Shown here: positions 47,158 to 56,693 of the stretch, one piece after another
How the letters are laid out: every line of letters starts with the position of its first letter
Numbering within the stretch: position 1 is the first letter of the stretch
NCBI RefSeq assembly: GCF_008369935.1
Contig: NZ_VTUZ01000031.1
Span: 1-64,000, forward strand
Reading direction: 5' to 3'
From: Paraburkholderia panacisoli
GTDB lineage: Bacteria; Pseudomonadota; Gammaproteobacteria; Burkholderiales; Burkholderiaceae
Length of the DNA stretch: 64,000 nucleotides
Program-made: the position numbers and the translations under genes
The notes under the pieces: generated by a model
Told to the model about the DNA's origin: nothing
Seen by the model: the letters and a program-made list of their open reading frames with translations, nothing else
Databases searched by the model: none

Positions 47158-47218
47158 CTGTAACGACTGTAACCGCTGTTACCGGCGTAACGTGCCCCAA
47201 AGTTGGGGACGCTACAAT
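47158..47218 (+). promoter_or_regulatory. rpoE promoter region with 9-bp repeats and palindrome
   Basis: Four GTAAC-like cores at 47160, 47169, 47178 and 47187 are exactly 9 bases apart (third is GTTAC). Then comes the palindrome CCCCAA-AG-TTGGGG (47195-47208) and a TACAAT -10 box at 47213-47218. This is a likely control region for rpoE. Confidence 0.55.
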
Positions 47219-47258
47219 GGTGCCCCGCCATGCGCCCTATAGTTAACGGATTTATCAG

Positions 47259-47858
47259 GTGAGCGAAAAAGAAATTGATCAGGTGCTGGTCGAACGCGTC
47301 CAGAAGGGCGACAAGGCCGCGTTCGAGCTTCTGGTCTCCAAGTACCACCGCAAGATTCTCCGGCTGATCTCGCGCCTCGTGCGCGACCCCGCCGAGGTGG
47401 AAGATGTCGCGCAGGACGCCTTCATCAAGGCCTACCGGGCGTTGCCGCAGTTTCGCGGGGAATCGGCGTTTTATACATGGTTGTACCGAATTGCGGTCAA
47501 TACGGCAAAGAACTACCTTGCCACCCAAGGCCGGCGCGCGCCGACCTCGACCGAAGCAGATGCTGAAGAAGCTGAAACTTTCTCCGATGCCGACCAACTA
47601 AGGGATATCAACACGCCTGAGTCGATGTTGATGAGCAAGCAGATCGCTGAGACGGTCAATGCTGCGATGGCGGTTTTACCGGAAGAGCTGCGCACCGCCA
47701 TTACTCTTCGTGAAATTGAAGGTTTGAGTTACGAGGAAATCGCTGAGATGATGGGTTGCCCAATCGGCACAGTCAGATCACGAATTTTCCGCGCTCGCGA
47801 AGCCATTGCGGCAAAATTGCGTCCGTTGCTTGACACACCTGAAGGCAAGCGCTGGTAA
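47259..47858 (+). CDS. rpoE: ECF sigma factor RpoE/AlgU
   Basis: 199 residues from GTG 47259. Region 2 (RDPAEVEDVAQDAFIKAYR) and region 4 (LREIEGLSYEEIAEMMGCPIGTVRSRIFRAREA) are intact, as in AlgU/RpoE factors of the envelope stress response. It is the first gene of rpoE-rseA-rseB-mucD and is held inactive by RseA. The start codon has no strong ribosome site (ATCAG). Confidence 0.96.
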   Translation: MSEKEIDQVLVERVQKGDKAAFELLVSKYHRKILRLISRLVRDPAEVEDVAQDAFIKAYRALPQFRGESAFYTWLYRIAVNTAKNYLATQGRRAPTSTEADAEEAETFSDADQLRDINTPESMLMSKQIAETVNAAMAVLPEELRTAITLREIEGLSYEEIAEMMGCPIGTVRSRIFRAREAIAAKLRPLLDTPEGKRW

Positions 47859-47941
47859 ATACCCAGTCGGCCCACCGGGGCACGGGTGCAATATCTGGAT
47901 TAGTGGTGTCACTACGGGGTATTTGTAAGATGGGGAGCATC

Positions 47942-48571
47942 ATGGGGTCGGTCTCGATGCAATCGCAAGACGGTTCGCGCGGCGAGCGTCTGTCCGCTTT
48001 TGTCGACGGTGAGCTGTTCGGCGAAGAGCATCTGAATCTGGACAAGTTTATTTCTGGGCTGGACGGTGAAGATCGTTCCGCGTGGTCGCGCTATCACCTG
48101 ATCGGCGACGCGCTGCGTTCCGACGACCTGGCAATCAGCGCCGCAACGAGCAGCGCGTTCATGGGCGGTTTCGCCGCGCGCCTGGAAAGCGAGCCGCACA
48201 TGCTCGCGCCCGCCGCGATGCCGGTTGCGCGGCGCTTGCTCGCACTGCGCCGTCGCGTGGTGCCGGCTTTTGCCGTCGCTGCCGCCGCTGCTACGTTGAC
48301 ATGGATCGTCGTGCCGCAACTGCAAGGCGTGCCGGGCGGTCCGGGGGCGCAGATCGCGTCGCTCCAGGCGCGTGGCGATGCGGTGCAGCGCGTGGCAATG
48401 GCGTCGGTGCCGCTGGCAACGGCCCAGCCTATCGCGCAGGACGCGAACATCATCCGCGACGCAAGTCTCGATCAATATCTGGAAGCTCACCAGCAATTCG
48501 CGCAACAACCGGTCATGGCGGGCTCGATGCCGGTGATTCGCGCTGCCTCTGTCTCTACGCAAGGCCAATAG
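47942..48571 (+). CDS. rseA: anti-sigma factor RseA/MucA
   Basis: 209 residues from ATG 47942; ATG 47930 is an equal candidate. The N-terminal RseA domain (SAFVDGELFGEEHL, then SRYHLIGDALRS) binds RpoE in the cytoplasm; one transmembrane helix (about 91-110) leads to a periplasmic part that RseB binds and proteases cut under stress. It is followed after 4 bases by rseB. Confidence 0.93.
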   Translation: MGSVSMQSQDGSRGERLSAFVDGELFGEEHLNLDKFISGLDGEDRSAWSRYHLIGDALRSDDLAISAATSSAFMGGFAARLESEPHMLAPAAMPVARRLLALRRRVVPAFAVAAAAATLTWIVVPQLQGVPGGPGAQIASLQARGDAVQRVAMASVPLATAQPIAQDANIIRDASLDQYLEAHQQFAQQPVMAGSMPVIRAASVSTQGQ

Positions 48572-48575
48572 TTTG

Positions 48576-49619
48576 ATGCAGACTCTGCGGTTGAATAAAA
48601 CGACTATCTGGGGGCGGCTGCCGGCATTTCTGTTCTGCGCAGCCGTATTGTTGTCCGCTACACCGCGGGTCTTTGCTCAAACTACCGATCCGCTCGTCGC
48701 CCGTCGGACGGCTGCGGATCTGCTCGATCGGATCCATCAGGCTGCCCAGCAGCAGAACTACGAGGGCGCGTTCGTCTATCAGCGCGGTAACTTCGTTCAG
48801 ACGTCCCGGATCGCGCACTACTCGACCCGTACTGACGGCGAATTCGAACAGCTCGAAAGCCTCGACGGCAAGCCGCGTAAAATGCTGCGTCATAACGACG
48901 ACCTCTACACGTTCGTGCCGGAGCGGCGTCTGCTGGTGCTCGAGAAGCGTCAGAATAAAGACGCATTCCCGGCGCTGCTGGCCGTGAGCGGCGAGCAGGT
49001 CCTGTCCGTCTATGAACCCAAACTGCTCGGCGACGACCGCGTCGCGGGCGTCGACAGCCAGGTGATCGAACTCGATCCGAAAGACGCCTATCGGTTTGCC
49101 TATAAGCTTTGGGCCGACAAGAAGACCGGCTTGCTGCTGCGTGCGCAGACGCTCGATCCGAGCGGCCAGGTGCTCGAACAGTTGTCGTTTTCGCAAATCC
49201 GCATCGGCGTGCCGGTCGACAAGGCGGGCATCGTCAACGGCATTCGTAATACGGCAGGGTGGACCGTCGTGCGTCCGCCGGTCGAGCCGGTCGACATGAC
49301 CGCGCAAGGCTGGCAGATCGCGCCGACGGTGCCGGGCTTTCGCATGATTCGACAATTGCGCCGGCCGATGGCCGCGCGCGAAGCGGGCCAACCGACCATT
49401 CCGGTGGACCAGGCGGTGTTCTCCGACGGCCTCGCGGCCATTTCGGTCTTTGTCGAGCCGGTCGAGAACAACACGCGCAAGGAGGGCTCCGGCAGCAGCG
49501 GCGCCACGCACGTGCTCGTCAAGCGGCGGGGCGACTTCTGGATTACCCTCCTCGGTGAAGTGCCCCAGACCACATTGCAGCAATTCGCCGCTGCCATAGA
49601 ATACAAAGCTCCGAAGTAA
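48576..49619 (+). CDS. rseB: sigma-E regulator RseB/MucB
   Basis: 347 residues with a signal peptide (about 1-33, cut after VFA). The MucB/RseB two-domain fold is seen with NYEGAFVYQRG and HYSTRTDGEFEQLESLDG in the first domain. In the periplasm RseB shields RseA from cleavage and senses mislocalised lipoproteins or LPS. The ATG 48576 follows a TTG; I use the ATG. No rseC follows; mucD takes the next position. Confidence 0.94.
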   Translation: MQTLRLNKTTIWGRLPAFLFCAAVLLSATPRVFAQTTDPLVARRTAADLLDRIHQAAQQQNYEGAFVYQRGNFVQTSRIAHYSTRTDGEFEQLESLDGKPRKMLRHNDDLYTFVPERRLLVLEKRQNKDAFPALLAVSGEQVLSVYEPKLLGDDRVAGVDSQVIELDPKDAYRFAYKLWADKKTGLLLRAQTLDPSGQVLEQLSFSQIRIGVPVDKAGIVNGIRNTAGWTVVRPPVEPVDMTAQGWQIAPTVPGFRMIRQLRRPMAAREAGQPTIPVDQAVFSDGLAAISVFVEPVENNTRKEGSGSSGATHVLVKRRGDFWITLLGEVPQTTLQQFAAAIEYKAPK

Positions 49620-49654
49620 CCCTCCGAATCCTGAATCCCTCGGCTTGCTACGAT

Positions 49655-51166
49655 ATGACGACTCTCTCGGTGCGTAAATTCCTCGCGGCCGCGCTGGTAG
49701 CGGCGTGTTTGCCGCTCGCGCCGCACACGGCGTCGGCGGCCCCCGCCGCCAATCTGCCCGACTTCACTGATCTGGTCGACAAGGTCGGACCTGCGGTCGT
49801 CAACATTCGCACCACCACGCGCGTGTCGAACAGCGGTCCCCGCGGCGGCCTGCCACCGGGTATGGACGACGGCGACATGTCGGAGTTTTTCCGCCGCTTC
49901 TTCGGCATTCCGTTGCCGCAGTCGCCGCAATCACCGGGTTCGCCGCGTGGTGGCGACAATGGCGGCGGCAGCGGTGGCAGCCAGGACACGCCGGATAGCA
50001 ACGATCCTGAACAGAACAGCGGTGTTGGCTCGGGCTTCATCATCTCGGCCGACGGTTACGTGATGACCAACGCGCACGTCATCGACGACGCTGACACGAT
50101 CTACGTCACGTTGACCGACAAGCGCGAATTCAAGGCGAAGCTGATTGGCGTGGACGACCGGACCGACGTCGCGGTCGTGAAGATCAGCGCGGCCAATCTG
50201 CCGACCATCACGATCGGCGATTCGAACAAGGTGCGCGTGGGCGAATGGGTGGTCGCGATCGGCTCGCCGTTCGGTCTGGAGAATACGGTGACGGCCGGCA
50301 TCGTCAGCGCGAAGGGGCGCGATACCGGCGACTATCTGCCGTTCATCCAGACCGACGTGGCCGTCAATCCGGGCAACTCGGGCGGTCCGCTGATCAACAT
50401 GCAGGGCGAGGTGATCGGCATCAACTCACAGATCTACAGCCGCACCGGCGGTTTTATGGGCATCTCGTTCGCGATTCCGATCGACGAGGCGATGCGCGTG
50501 GCCGATCAGTTGAAGAGTTCCGGCAAGGTGGTGCGCGGCCGTATCGCGGTGGCGATCGGCGAAGTCACCAAAGACGTCGCCGACTCGCTCGGTCTGCCGA
50601 AGGCGCAGGGCGCGCTGGTCAGCAGCGTCGAACCGGGCGGTCCGGCGGACAAGGCCGGCGTGCAGCCGGGCGACATCATCCTGAAGTTCAACGGTCACTC
50701 GGTCGACACGGCAACGGACTTGCCGCGCATGGTCGGCGACACGAAGCCGGGCACCAAGTCGACGATCACGATCTGGCGCAAGGGGCAAACGCACGAGCTG
50801 CCAGTCACGATCGCCGAAATGCAGCCGGACAAGACGACCAAGGCGGATCAGAAGAAGCCGCAGCCGCCGAAGCAGCGCGCGACGAATGTGCTGGGCCTCG
50901 CCGTCAGCGACATCCCCGCCGATCAGCTGAAGGCATTGAAGCTTCACAACGGCGTGCAGGTCGACGCGGCGGACGGTCCGGCGGCTCGTGTCGGGCTGCA
51001 GAAGGGCGACATCATTCTGCGCGTGGGCGATACGGACGTCACGAGCGCGAAGCAGTTCGACGATCTGACCTCGCACCTCGACTCGACGAAGATGGTCGCG
51101 CTGCTGGTTCGTCGCGGTGAGAACACGCAGTTCGTGCCGGTCCGCCCGCGCAGCGTCCAGAAATGA
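49655..51166 (+). CDS. mucD: Do-family serine protease MucD/DegP
   Basis: 503 residues with a signal peptide (about 1-29). The trypsin-like triad is His in TNAHVIDD, Asp in DDRTDVAVVKI and Ser in NPGNSGGPLIN; two PDZ domains follow (about 285-375 and 410-495). It degrades misfolded periplasmic proteins. A Gly/Ser/Asn-rich, low-complexity loop (about residues 85-122) precedes the protease core. Its stop overlaps the glutaredoxin-like start by 4 bases. Confidence 0.96.
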   Translation: MTTLSVRKFLAAALVAACLPLAPHTASAAPAANLPDFTDLVDKVGPAVVNIRTTTRVSNSGPRGGLPPGMDDGDMSEFFRRFFGIPLPQSPQSPGSPRGGDNGGGSGGSQDTPDSNDPEQNSGVGSGFIISADGYVMTNAHVIDDADTIYVTLTDKREFKAKLIGVDDRTDVAVVKISAANLPTITIGDSNKVRVGEWVVAIGSPFGLENTVTAGIVSAKGRDTGDYLPFIQTDVAVNPGNSGGPLINMQGEVIGINSQIYSRTGGFMGISFAIPIDEAMRVADQLKSSGKVVRGRIAVAIGEVTKDVADSLGLPKAQGALVSSVEPGGPADKAGVQPGDIILKFNGHSVDTATDLPRMVGDTKPGTKSTITIWRKGQTHELPVTIAEMQPDKTTKADQKKPQPPKQRATNVLGLAVSDIPADQLKALKLHNGVQVDAADGPAARVGLQKGDIILRVGDTDVTSAKQFDDLTSHLDSTKMVALLVRRGENTQFVPVRPRSVQK

Positions 51167-51426
51167 CGAAGGCGGCGCCCCTCACGCTCTATGGGCGCGC
51201 GTGGTGCCACCTTTGTGAAGACATGCGCGCCGCCCTCGAGCCGTTGCTGGCCGAATTCGGCGCGCAAGTCGACGTGATCGACGTCGACGCCGACCCGCTG
51301 CTGGAAGCCCGTTACAACGAACTGGTGCCGGTTCTGGTCTGCGACGGCGTCGAGTTGTGCCACTACCAGCTCGACGTAGCGCGGGTCCGTGCCGCATTGG
51401 CCGCACGTGTCGAGGCGGCCTCCTGA
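51163..51426 (+). CDS. glutaredoxin-family protein
   Basis: 87 residues, a short thioredoxin fold with the redox site CHLC at residues 15-18 and the cis-Pro in ELVPVLVCDG. These DUF836-type glutaredoxins often lie beside mucD/lepA in betaproteobacteria. It should act in the cytoplasm; its partner is unknown. Its ATG overlaps mucD by 4 bases. Confidence 0.92.
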   Translation: MTKAAPLTLYGRAWCHLCEDMRAALEPLLAEFGAQVDVIDVDADPLLEARYNELVPVLVCDGVELCHYQLDVARVRAALAARVEAAS

Positions 51427-51629
51427 GATTGACCGGGACTTCGAGCAGCGCGCCGAACGGCCGCTGTTCACACCGGGTTTCACGCCTCTCCAAAGCCGTC
51501 TTTTCTCCCGGCCTTCGCAAGATGCGCCGGGCGATAGCCTTTTCGGCTAAAATAGATAGGTTTTTCACCTACTTACAAGGCGTGCTCCGCTATTGTCCGA
51601 GCGCGCCTTTTTTGCTTGATCGGCACTGA

Positions 51630-53423
51630 ATGGATCATATTCGTAACTTCTCGATCATTGCGCACATCGACCATGGCAAGTCGACGCTCGCCGATCGCAT
51701 CATCCAGATCTGCGGTGGTTTGTCCGACCGCGAGATGGAAGCCCAGGTGCTCGACTCAATGGATCTCGAGCGCGAGCGCGGCATCACCATCAAGGCACAA
51801 ACCGCCGCTCTGACGTATCGTGCCCGCGACGGGCAGGTTTACAACCTGAATATGATCGACACGCCGGGGCACGTCGACTTCTCGTATGAAGTCAGCCGCT
51901 CGCTGTCCGCCTGCGAAGGCGCGTTGCTGGTCGTCGACGCGAGCCAGGGCGTGGAGGCGCAAACCGTCGCCAATTGCTACACGGCGATCGAACTCGGTGT
52001 CGACGTGATTCCGGTGCTCAACAAGATCGATCTGCCGGCGGCGAATCCCGAGAACGCGATCTCCGAAATCGAAGACGTGATCGGCATCGACGCGACCGAT
52101 GCAACGCGCTGCAGCGCGAAGACCGGCTTGGGCGTTGAAGATGTGCTCGAAGCGCTGATCGCGAAAGTGCCGCCGCCGAAGGGCGATCCGGAAGCGCCGC
52201 TGCAGGCGCTGATCATCGACTCGTGGTTCGACAACTACGTCGGCGTCGTGATGCTGGTGCGCATCGTCAACGGCACGCTGCGTCCGAAAGACAAGATCCG
52301 CATGATGGCGACCGGCGCGCAGTATCCGGTCGAGCACATCGGCGTGTTCACGCCGAAGTCGAAGAATCTCGAATCGTTGTCGGCGGGGCAGGTGGGCTTC
52401 ATCATCGCCGGCATCAAGGAGCTGGCCGCCGCCAAGGTGGGCGACACCGTCACGCTGCTGAACCGTCCGGCTGCCGAACCGCTGCCCGGCTTCAAGGAAG
52501 TGAAGCCGCAGGTGTTCGCCGGTCTCTATCCGGTCGAAGCGAACCAGTACGACGCGCTGCGCGATTCGCTCGAAAAGCTCAAGCTGAACGACGCGTCGCT
52601 GCAATATGAACCGGAAGTATCGCAGGCGCTCGGTTTCGGTTTCCGTTGCGGCTTCCTCGGTCTGCTGCATATGGAGATCGTGCAGGAGCGTCTCGAACGC
52701 GAGTTCGACATGGACCTGATCACCACGGCGCCGACCGTGGTCTACGAAGTCCTGCAGCGCGACGGCAGGACCATCATGGTCGAGAATCCGGCCAAGATGC
52801 CGGAGCCGTCGAAGATCGAAGAAGTGCGCGAGCCGATCGTCACCGTGAATCTGTACATGCCGCAAGAGTACGTCGGCTCGGTGATCACGCTGTGTACGCA
52901 AAAGCGCGGCACGCAGATCAACATGCAGTATCACGGCCGCCAGGTGCAGCTCACGTATGAAATCCCGATGGGCGAAGTGGTGCTCGACTTCTTCGATCGT
53001 CTGAAGTCGATCTCGCGCGGCTATGCGTCGATGGACTACGAGTTCAAGGAATATCGCGCGTCGGACGTCGTGAAGGTCGACATGCTGATCAACGGCGACA
53101 AGGTCGATGCGCTGTCGGTCATCGTGCACCGTTCGCAAAGCCAGTATCGTGGCCGCGAAGTGGCGGCAAAAATGCGCGAACTGATTCCGCGCCAGATGTA
53201 CGACGTGGCGATTCAAGCGACCATCGGTTCGAACATTATTGCGCGCGAGAACATTAAAGCGTTGCGTAAGAACGTGCTGGCAAAATGCTACGGCGGTGAC
53301 ATTTCGCGTAAGAAGAAATTGCTGGAAAAGCAAAAGGCAGGCAAGAAGCGAATGAAGCAGGTGGGCTCGGTCGAGATTCCGCAAGAGGCTTTCCTCGCGA
53401 TTCTGCGTGTCGAAGACAAATAA
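51630..53423 (+). CDS. lepA: elongation factor 4 (LepA)
   Basis: 597 residues, standard length. The GTPase motifs AHIDHGKSTLADR, DTPGHVDF and NKIDLP are at the start; the unique LepA C-terminal domain ends in KKLLEKQKAGKKRMKQVG. LepA acts on ribosomes during initiation or stalling. A TAAAAT box at 51549-51554 may be its promoter. lepB follows after 18 bases. Confidence 0.98.
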   Translation: MDHIRNFSIIAHIDHGKSTLADRIIQICGGLSDREMEAQVLDSMDLERERGITIKAQTAALTYRARDGQVYNLNMIDTPGHVDFSYEVSRSLSACEGALLVVDASQGVEAQTVANCYTAIELGVDVIPVLNKIDLPAANPENAISEIEDVIGIDATDATRCSAKTGLGVEDVLEALIAKVPPPKGDPEAPLQALIIDSWFDNYVGVVMLVRIVNGTLRPKDKIRMMATGAQYPVEHIGVFTPKSKNLESLSAGQVGFIIAGIKELAAAKVGDTVTLLNRPAAEPLPGFKEVKPQVFAGLYPVEANQYDALRDSLEKLKLNDASLQYEPEVSQALGFGFRCGFLGLLHMEIVQERLEREFDMDLITTAPTVVYEVLQRDGRTIMVENPAKMPEPSKIEEVREPIVTVNLYMPQEYVGSVITLCTQKRGTQINMQYHGRQVQLTYEIPMGEVVLDFFDRLKSISRGYASMDYEFKEYRASDVVKVDMLINGDKVDALSVIVHRSQSQYRGREVAAKMRELIPRQMYDVAIQATIGSNIIARENIKALRKNVLAKCYGGDISRKKKLLEKQKAGKKRMKQVGSVEIPQEAFLAILRVEDK

Positions 53424-53441
53424 GTTGAACAACGGAACTCT

Positions 53442-54335
53442 ATGAATTTTGCGCTGATTCTTTTTGTGCTCGTCATTTTGACGGGCGTCGCATGGGTCGC
53501 GGACAAACTGGTTTTCCTGCCGAAACGGCGTCGCGCGGCGGAAGCTGCGGTTGCCGAATTCGACCGTCAGCAGGAGCGCATCGGCGAACGTTTCGCCGAC
53601 GAAAACGCGGCGCAGACGCGCGCGCGACTGCGTGACGACAAGCTGCGTCAACCGTGGTGGCTCGAATATTCGGCGAGCTTTTTTCCGGTGATTCTGGTGG
53701 TGTTCGTGGTGCGCTCGTTCGTGGTCGAGCCGTTCAAGATTCCTTCGGGTTCGATGGTGCCGACGCTGCTGGTGGGTGACTTCATCCTCGTCAATAAATT
53801 CGAATACGGCATCCGTTTGCCGATTACCAATACGAAGATCACCGAAGGCCGTGCGCCCGCGCGTGGCGACGTGGTGGTGTTCCGTTACCCGAAAGACGAA
53901 TCGGTCGACTACATCAAGCGCGTGGTCGGTGTGCCGGGCGACGTGATCGAGTATCAGGACAAGAAGCTCACGATCAACGGCAAGCCGGTGCCGGAAGCGC
54001 CGCTGCCCGACTACCTCGATGAAGAACGCCTCGGTTACGCGAAGCAGTTCGAAGAAGATATCGACGGTCGCAAGAACGCGATTCTGAACAATCCCGCAGT
54101 GCCGCCGTTCATCGTCGGCGCCGAAGATTTTCCGTATCGGGACAACTGCACGTACAACGCACGCGGCGTGATCTGCAAGGTGCCGCCGGGCAATTACTTC
54201 ATGATGGGCGACAACCGCGATAACAGCGCCGATAGCCGTTACTGGGGTTTTGCGCCGGACAGGAATATCGTCGGCCGCGCATTTTTTATCTGGATGAACT
54301 TCAGCGATCTCAAACGCATCGGCTCATTCCACTGA
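53442..54335 (+). CDS. lepB: signal peptidase I
   Basis: 297 residues. Two transmembrane helices (about 1-22 and 75-95) precede the periplasmic catalytic part: nucleophile Ser in PSGSMVPTLL, general-base Lys in YIKRVVGVPGD and the GDNRDNSADSRYWG box. It removes signal peptides of exported proteins at the inner membrane, and its position after lepA is conserved in most proteobacteria. Confidence 0.97.
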   Translation: MNFALILFVLVILTGVAWVADKLVFLPKRRRAAEAAVAEFDRQQERIGERFADENAAQTRARLRDDKLRQPWWLEYSASFFPVILVVFVVRSFVVEPFKIPSGSMVPTLLVGDFILVNKFEYGIRLPITNTKITEGRAPARGDVVVFRYPKDESVDYIKRVVGVPGDVIEYQDKKLTINGKPVPEAPLPDYLDEERLGYAKQFEEDIDGRKNAILNNPAVPPFIVGAEDFPYRDNCTYNARGVICKVPPGNYFMMGDNRDNSADSRYWGFAPDRNIVGRAFFIWMNFSDLKRIGSFH

Positions 54336-54497
54336 GTTGGTCCACGTCGATTGCCCACCACGCCGCGCAGTTGACCACGCTTCGGTCACGTCAGTCGCGG
54401 CGTGTTGTCACGCTACTTTAAGAACCCGCGGTAACGTCGCTTCACCACGCTTTTTCCGCAGGCCGGCCCGCGTTTTCGCCGGGTCAGGCGCCCGCGT

Positions 54498-54503
54498 TAT
54501 ACT
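54498..54503 (+). promoter_or_regulatory. -10 box immediately before rnc
   Basis: TATACT lies 6 bases before the rnc ATG, with only a weak -35. A transcript from here would start at or next to the ATG, so the mRNA would have no leader. No ribosome site is seen before this ATG, which agrees. Confidence 0.4.
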
Positions 54504-54509
54504 CTGCCC

Positions 54510-55739
54510 ATGCCCCTATCTCCGTTGGAAAGCCGTTTGCGCTACGAATTTCGCAATGCGGAATTGTTGCGCCAGGCTTTAACGCACCGTAGTCATAGTG
54601 CCACGCATAACGAACGGCTCGAGTTTCTCGGCGACTCCGTTCTAAATTGCGCGGTAGCTGCGCTTTTGTTCCAACGTTTCGGCAAGCTGGACGAGGGCGA
54701 TCTGTCGCGCGTTCGAGCCAATCTGGTGAAACAGCAGTCGCTGTACGAAATCGCTCAGGCCCTCAATATTTCGGAAGGCTTGCGGCTGGGTGAAGGCGAG
54801 TTGCGCAGCGGCGGGTTCCGCCGGCCCTCAATCCTCGCGGACACGCTCGAAGCGGTGCTGGGTGCAGTATTCCTCGACGGCGGCTTCGACGCCGCCCAGA
54901 CGGTCATTAAACGCCTCTACGTGCCGATTCTCGATCACATCGATCCGCGCACGCTCGGCAAGGATGCCAAGACGCTGCTGCAGGAGTATCTGCAGGGGCA
55001 CAAGATCGCACTGCCCACCTACACGGTCGTCGCCACGCATGGTGCGGCGCACAATCAGCAATTCGAAGTCGAATGCACGGTGCCGAAACTGGACGTGAAA
55101 GTGTCGGGTTCCGGCGCGAGCCGCCGCGCGGCCGAGCAGGCCGCCGCCAAGAAGGCACTCGACGAAGTGATGGCCGCGGCGCCCGCGGTCGTCGCGAAAC
55201 CCAAGCGCTCGAAAGGCGCTCGCGCGGCGAAAAACGCCGAGCCGGAGATCGTGCCCGGTGTTACCGGCGTGCAGACTGCGCTGGATTTGCGCAGTCCTGA
55301 GCGCAAGCACGAACGCGGTACGGCGCGTGGCGAGCCGCGCGCGGCCGCAGCGGCGGAGTCCGGCGCTGAAAGGGCCGCCGCCGAACGCGCCGGGTCGAGC
55401 GCCAGCGGCGCGCCGCTAGCCGTGATTCGCGCCGCGCACGTCGAATACAGCGGGCAGGACAAAGCCGAGCGCGCCGAGAAGACCGAGAAATCGGACAAAT
55501 CGGCTGCGGACAAGGCGGGCGCGCACCCAAGCGACAAACCCGCCGACAAACCCGCAGCCGACAAACCGGCCGAAGCCAGAACCGAAGCCGCGCCGCTTCG
55601 CACCGCAGACCGCCAGCGAAGCCGCGAAGCCAACCCCGGTGCAGCCGGCGTAGTCACGCCGGGCGTCCCGGCGCCCACCGAACACGAACCCGGCGTAGCC
55701 GACGCGGTGCAAACGCGCGTCGCCGATGCGGGCCATTGA
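54510..55739 (+). CDS. rnc: ribonuclease III with long C-terminal extension
   Basis: 409 residues against about 226 in E. coli. The catalytic domain has the signature NERLEFLGDSVL (residues 33-44) and the second acidic pair in LADTLEAVLGAVFLDGG. The double-stranded-RNA domain covers about residues 155-227. The remaining 180 residues are disordered, Ala/Glu/Lys/Pro-rich, with KPADKPAADKP repeats. The enzyme cuts duplex RNA and separates 16S and 23S precursors. The tail's role is unknown. Confidence 0.96.
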   Translation: MPLSPLESRLRYEFRNAELLRQALTHRSHSATHNERLEFLGDSVLNCAVAALLFQRFGKLDEGDLSRVRANLVKQQSLYEIAQALNISEGLRLGEGELRSGGFRRPSILADTLEAVLGAVFLDGGFDAAQTVIKRLYVPILDHIDPRTLGKDAKTLLQEYLQGHKIALPTYTVVATHGAAHNQQFEVECTVPKLDVKVSGSGASRRAAEQAAAKKALDEVMAAAPAVVAKPKRSKGARAAKNAEPEIVPGVTGVQTALDLRSPERKHERGTARGEPRAAAAAESGAERAAAERAGSSASGAPLAVIRAAHVEYSGQDKAERAEKTEKSDKSAADKAGAHPSDKPADKPAADKPAEARTEAAPLRTADRQRSREANPGAAGVVTPGVPAPTEHEPGVADAVQTRVADAGH

Positions 55740-55793
55740 TTGCCATCGGCGCGCCATTTCCGCGTGCCGATCTGAACTTGCCGTAGCCCGAAT

Positions 55794-56693
55794 ATGAACG
55801 CTCCCACTCCCACTGGTTTCCGCTGCGGCATGGTCGCGATCGTCGGTCGCCCCAACGTCGGCAAATCCACGCTGATGAACGCGTTGGTCGGCCAGAAAGT
55901 CAGCATCACGTCCCGCAAGGCGCAGACCACGCGCCATCGCATCACCGGCATTCACACGCTGGAAGACGCGCAGTACATTTTCGTCGACACGCCGGGCTTC
56001 CAGACCAAGCACAGCGGCGCGCTGAACCGGTCGCTCAATCGCGCGGTCACATCCACGCTGACTTCGGTCGACGCGATCCTGTTCGTGATCGAAGCCGGCC
56101 GCTTCGGCGCCGACGACCAGAAAGTGCTCGACCTGATCCCGCCGTCGGTGCCGACGCTGCTGATCGCGAACAAGCTCGACCGCGTGTCGGACAAGGACTC
56201 GCTCTTCCCGTTCATGCAGCAGGTCAGCGCGCTGCGCCAGTTCAACGAGATCGTGCCGCTGTCGGCCAAGCATCCCGACGACATCAAACGTCTGATGGCG
56301 ACCGTCAAGCCGTTCCTGCCCGAAGGCGCGCCGATCTACGGCGAAGACGACCTGACCGATCGCAGCGAGCGCTTCCTTGCCGCGGAAATCCTGCGCGAAA
56401 AGGTGTTCCGCTGGACCGGCGACGAACTGCCGTACACGAGCACCGTGCTGATCGACAAGTTCGAAACCGAAGGACGCCTGCGCCGCATTTTCGCGACCAT
56501 CATGGTCGATCGCGATACGCACAAGGCGATGATCATCGGCCAGAAGGGCGCGAAGCTGAAGCAGATCAGCACCGAGGCGCGCCTCGACATGGAAAAGTTG
56601 TTCGACGGACCGGTCTATCTGGAAACCTTCATCAAGGTAAAGAGCGGCTGGGCCGATAACGAAGCCGGACTTCGTGCGTATGGGTACGAATGA
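55794..56693 (+). CDS. era: GTPase Era
   Basis: 299 residues. G1 GRPNVGKSTLMNAL, G3 DTPGFQ and G4 NKLDRV are intact, and the C-terminal KH domain has GQKGAKLKQI. Era binds the 3' end of 16S rRNA and checks 30S assembly. It overlaps the start of recO by 14 bases. Confidence 0.97.
   Translation: MNAPTPTGFRCGMVAIVGRPNVGKSTLMNALVGQKVSITSRKAQTTRHRITGIHTLEDAQYIFVDTPGFQTKHSGALNRSLNRAVTSTLTSVDAILFVIEAGRFGADDQKVLDLIPPSVPTLLIANKLDRVSDKDSLFPFMQQVSALRQFNEIVPLSAKHPDDIKRLMATVKPFLPEGAPIYGEDDLTDRSERFLAAEILREKVFRWTGDELPYTSTVLIDKFETEGRLRRIFATIMVDRDTHKAMIIGQKGAKLKQISTEARLDMEKLFDGPVYLETFIKVKSGWADNEAGLRAYGYE

Noticed and set aside
51756..53651. A 631-codon open frame opposite lepA
   Set aside because: This is an antisense shadow; lepA is certain on the plus strand.
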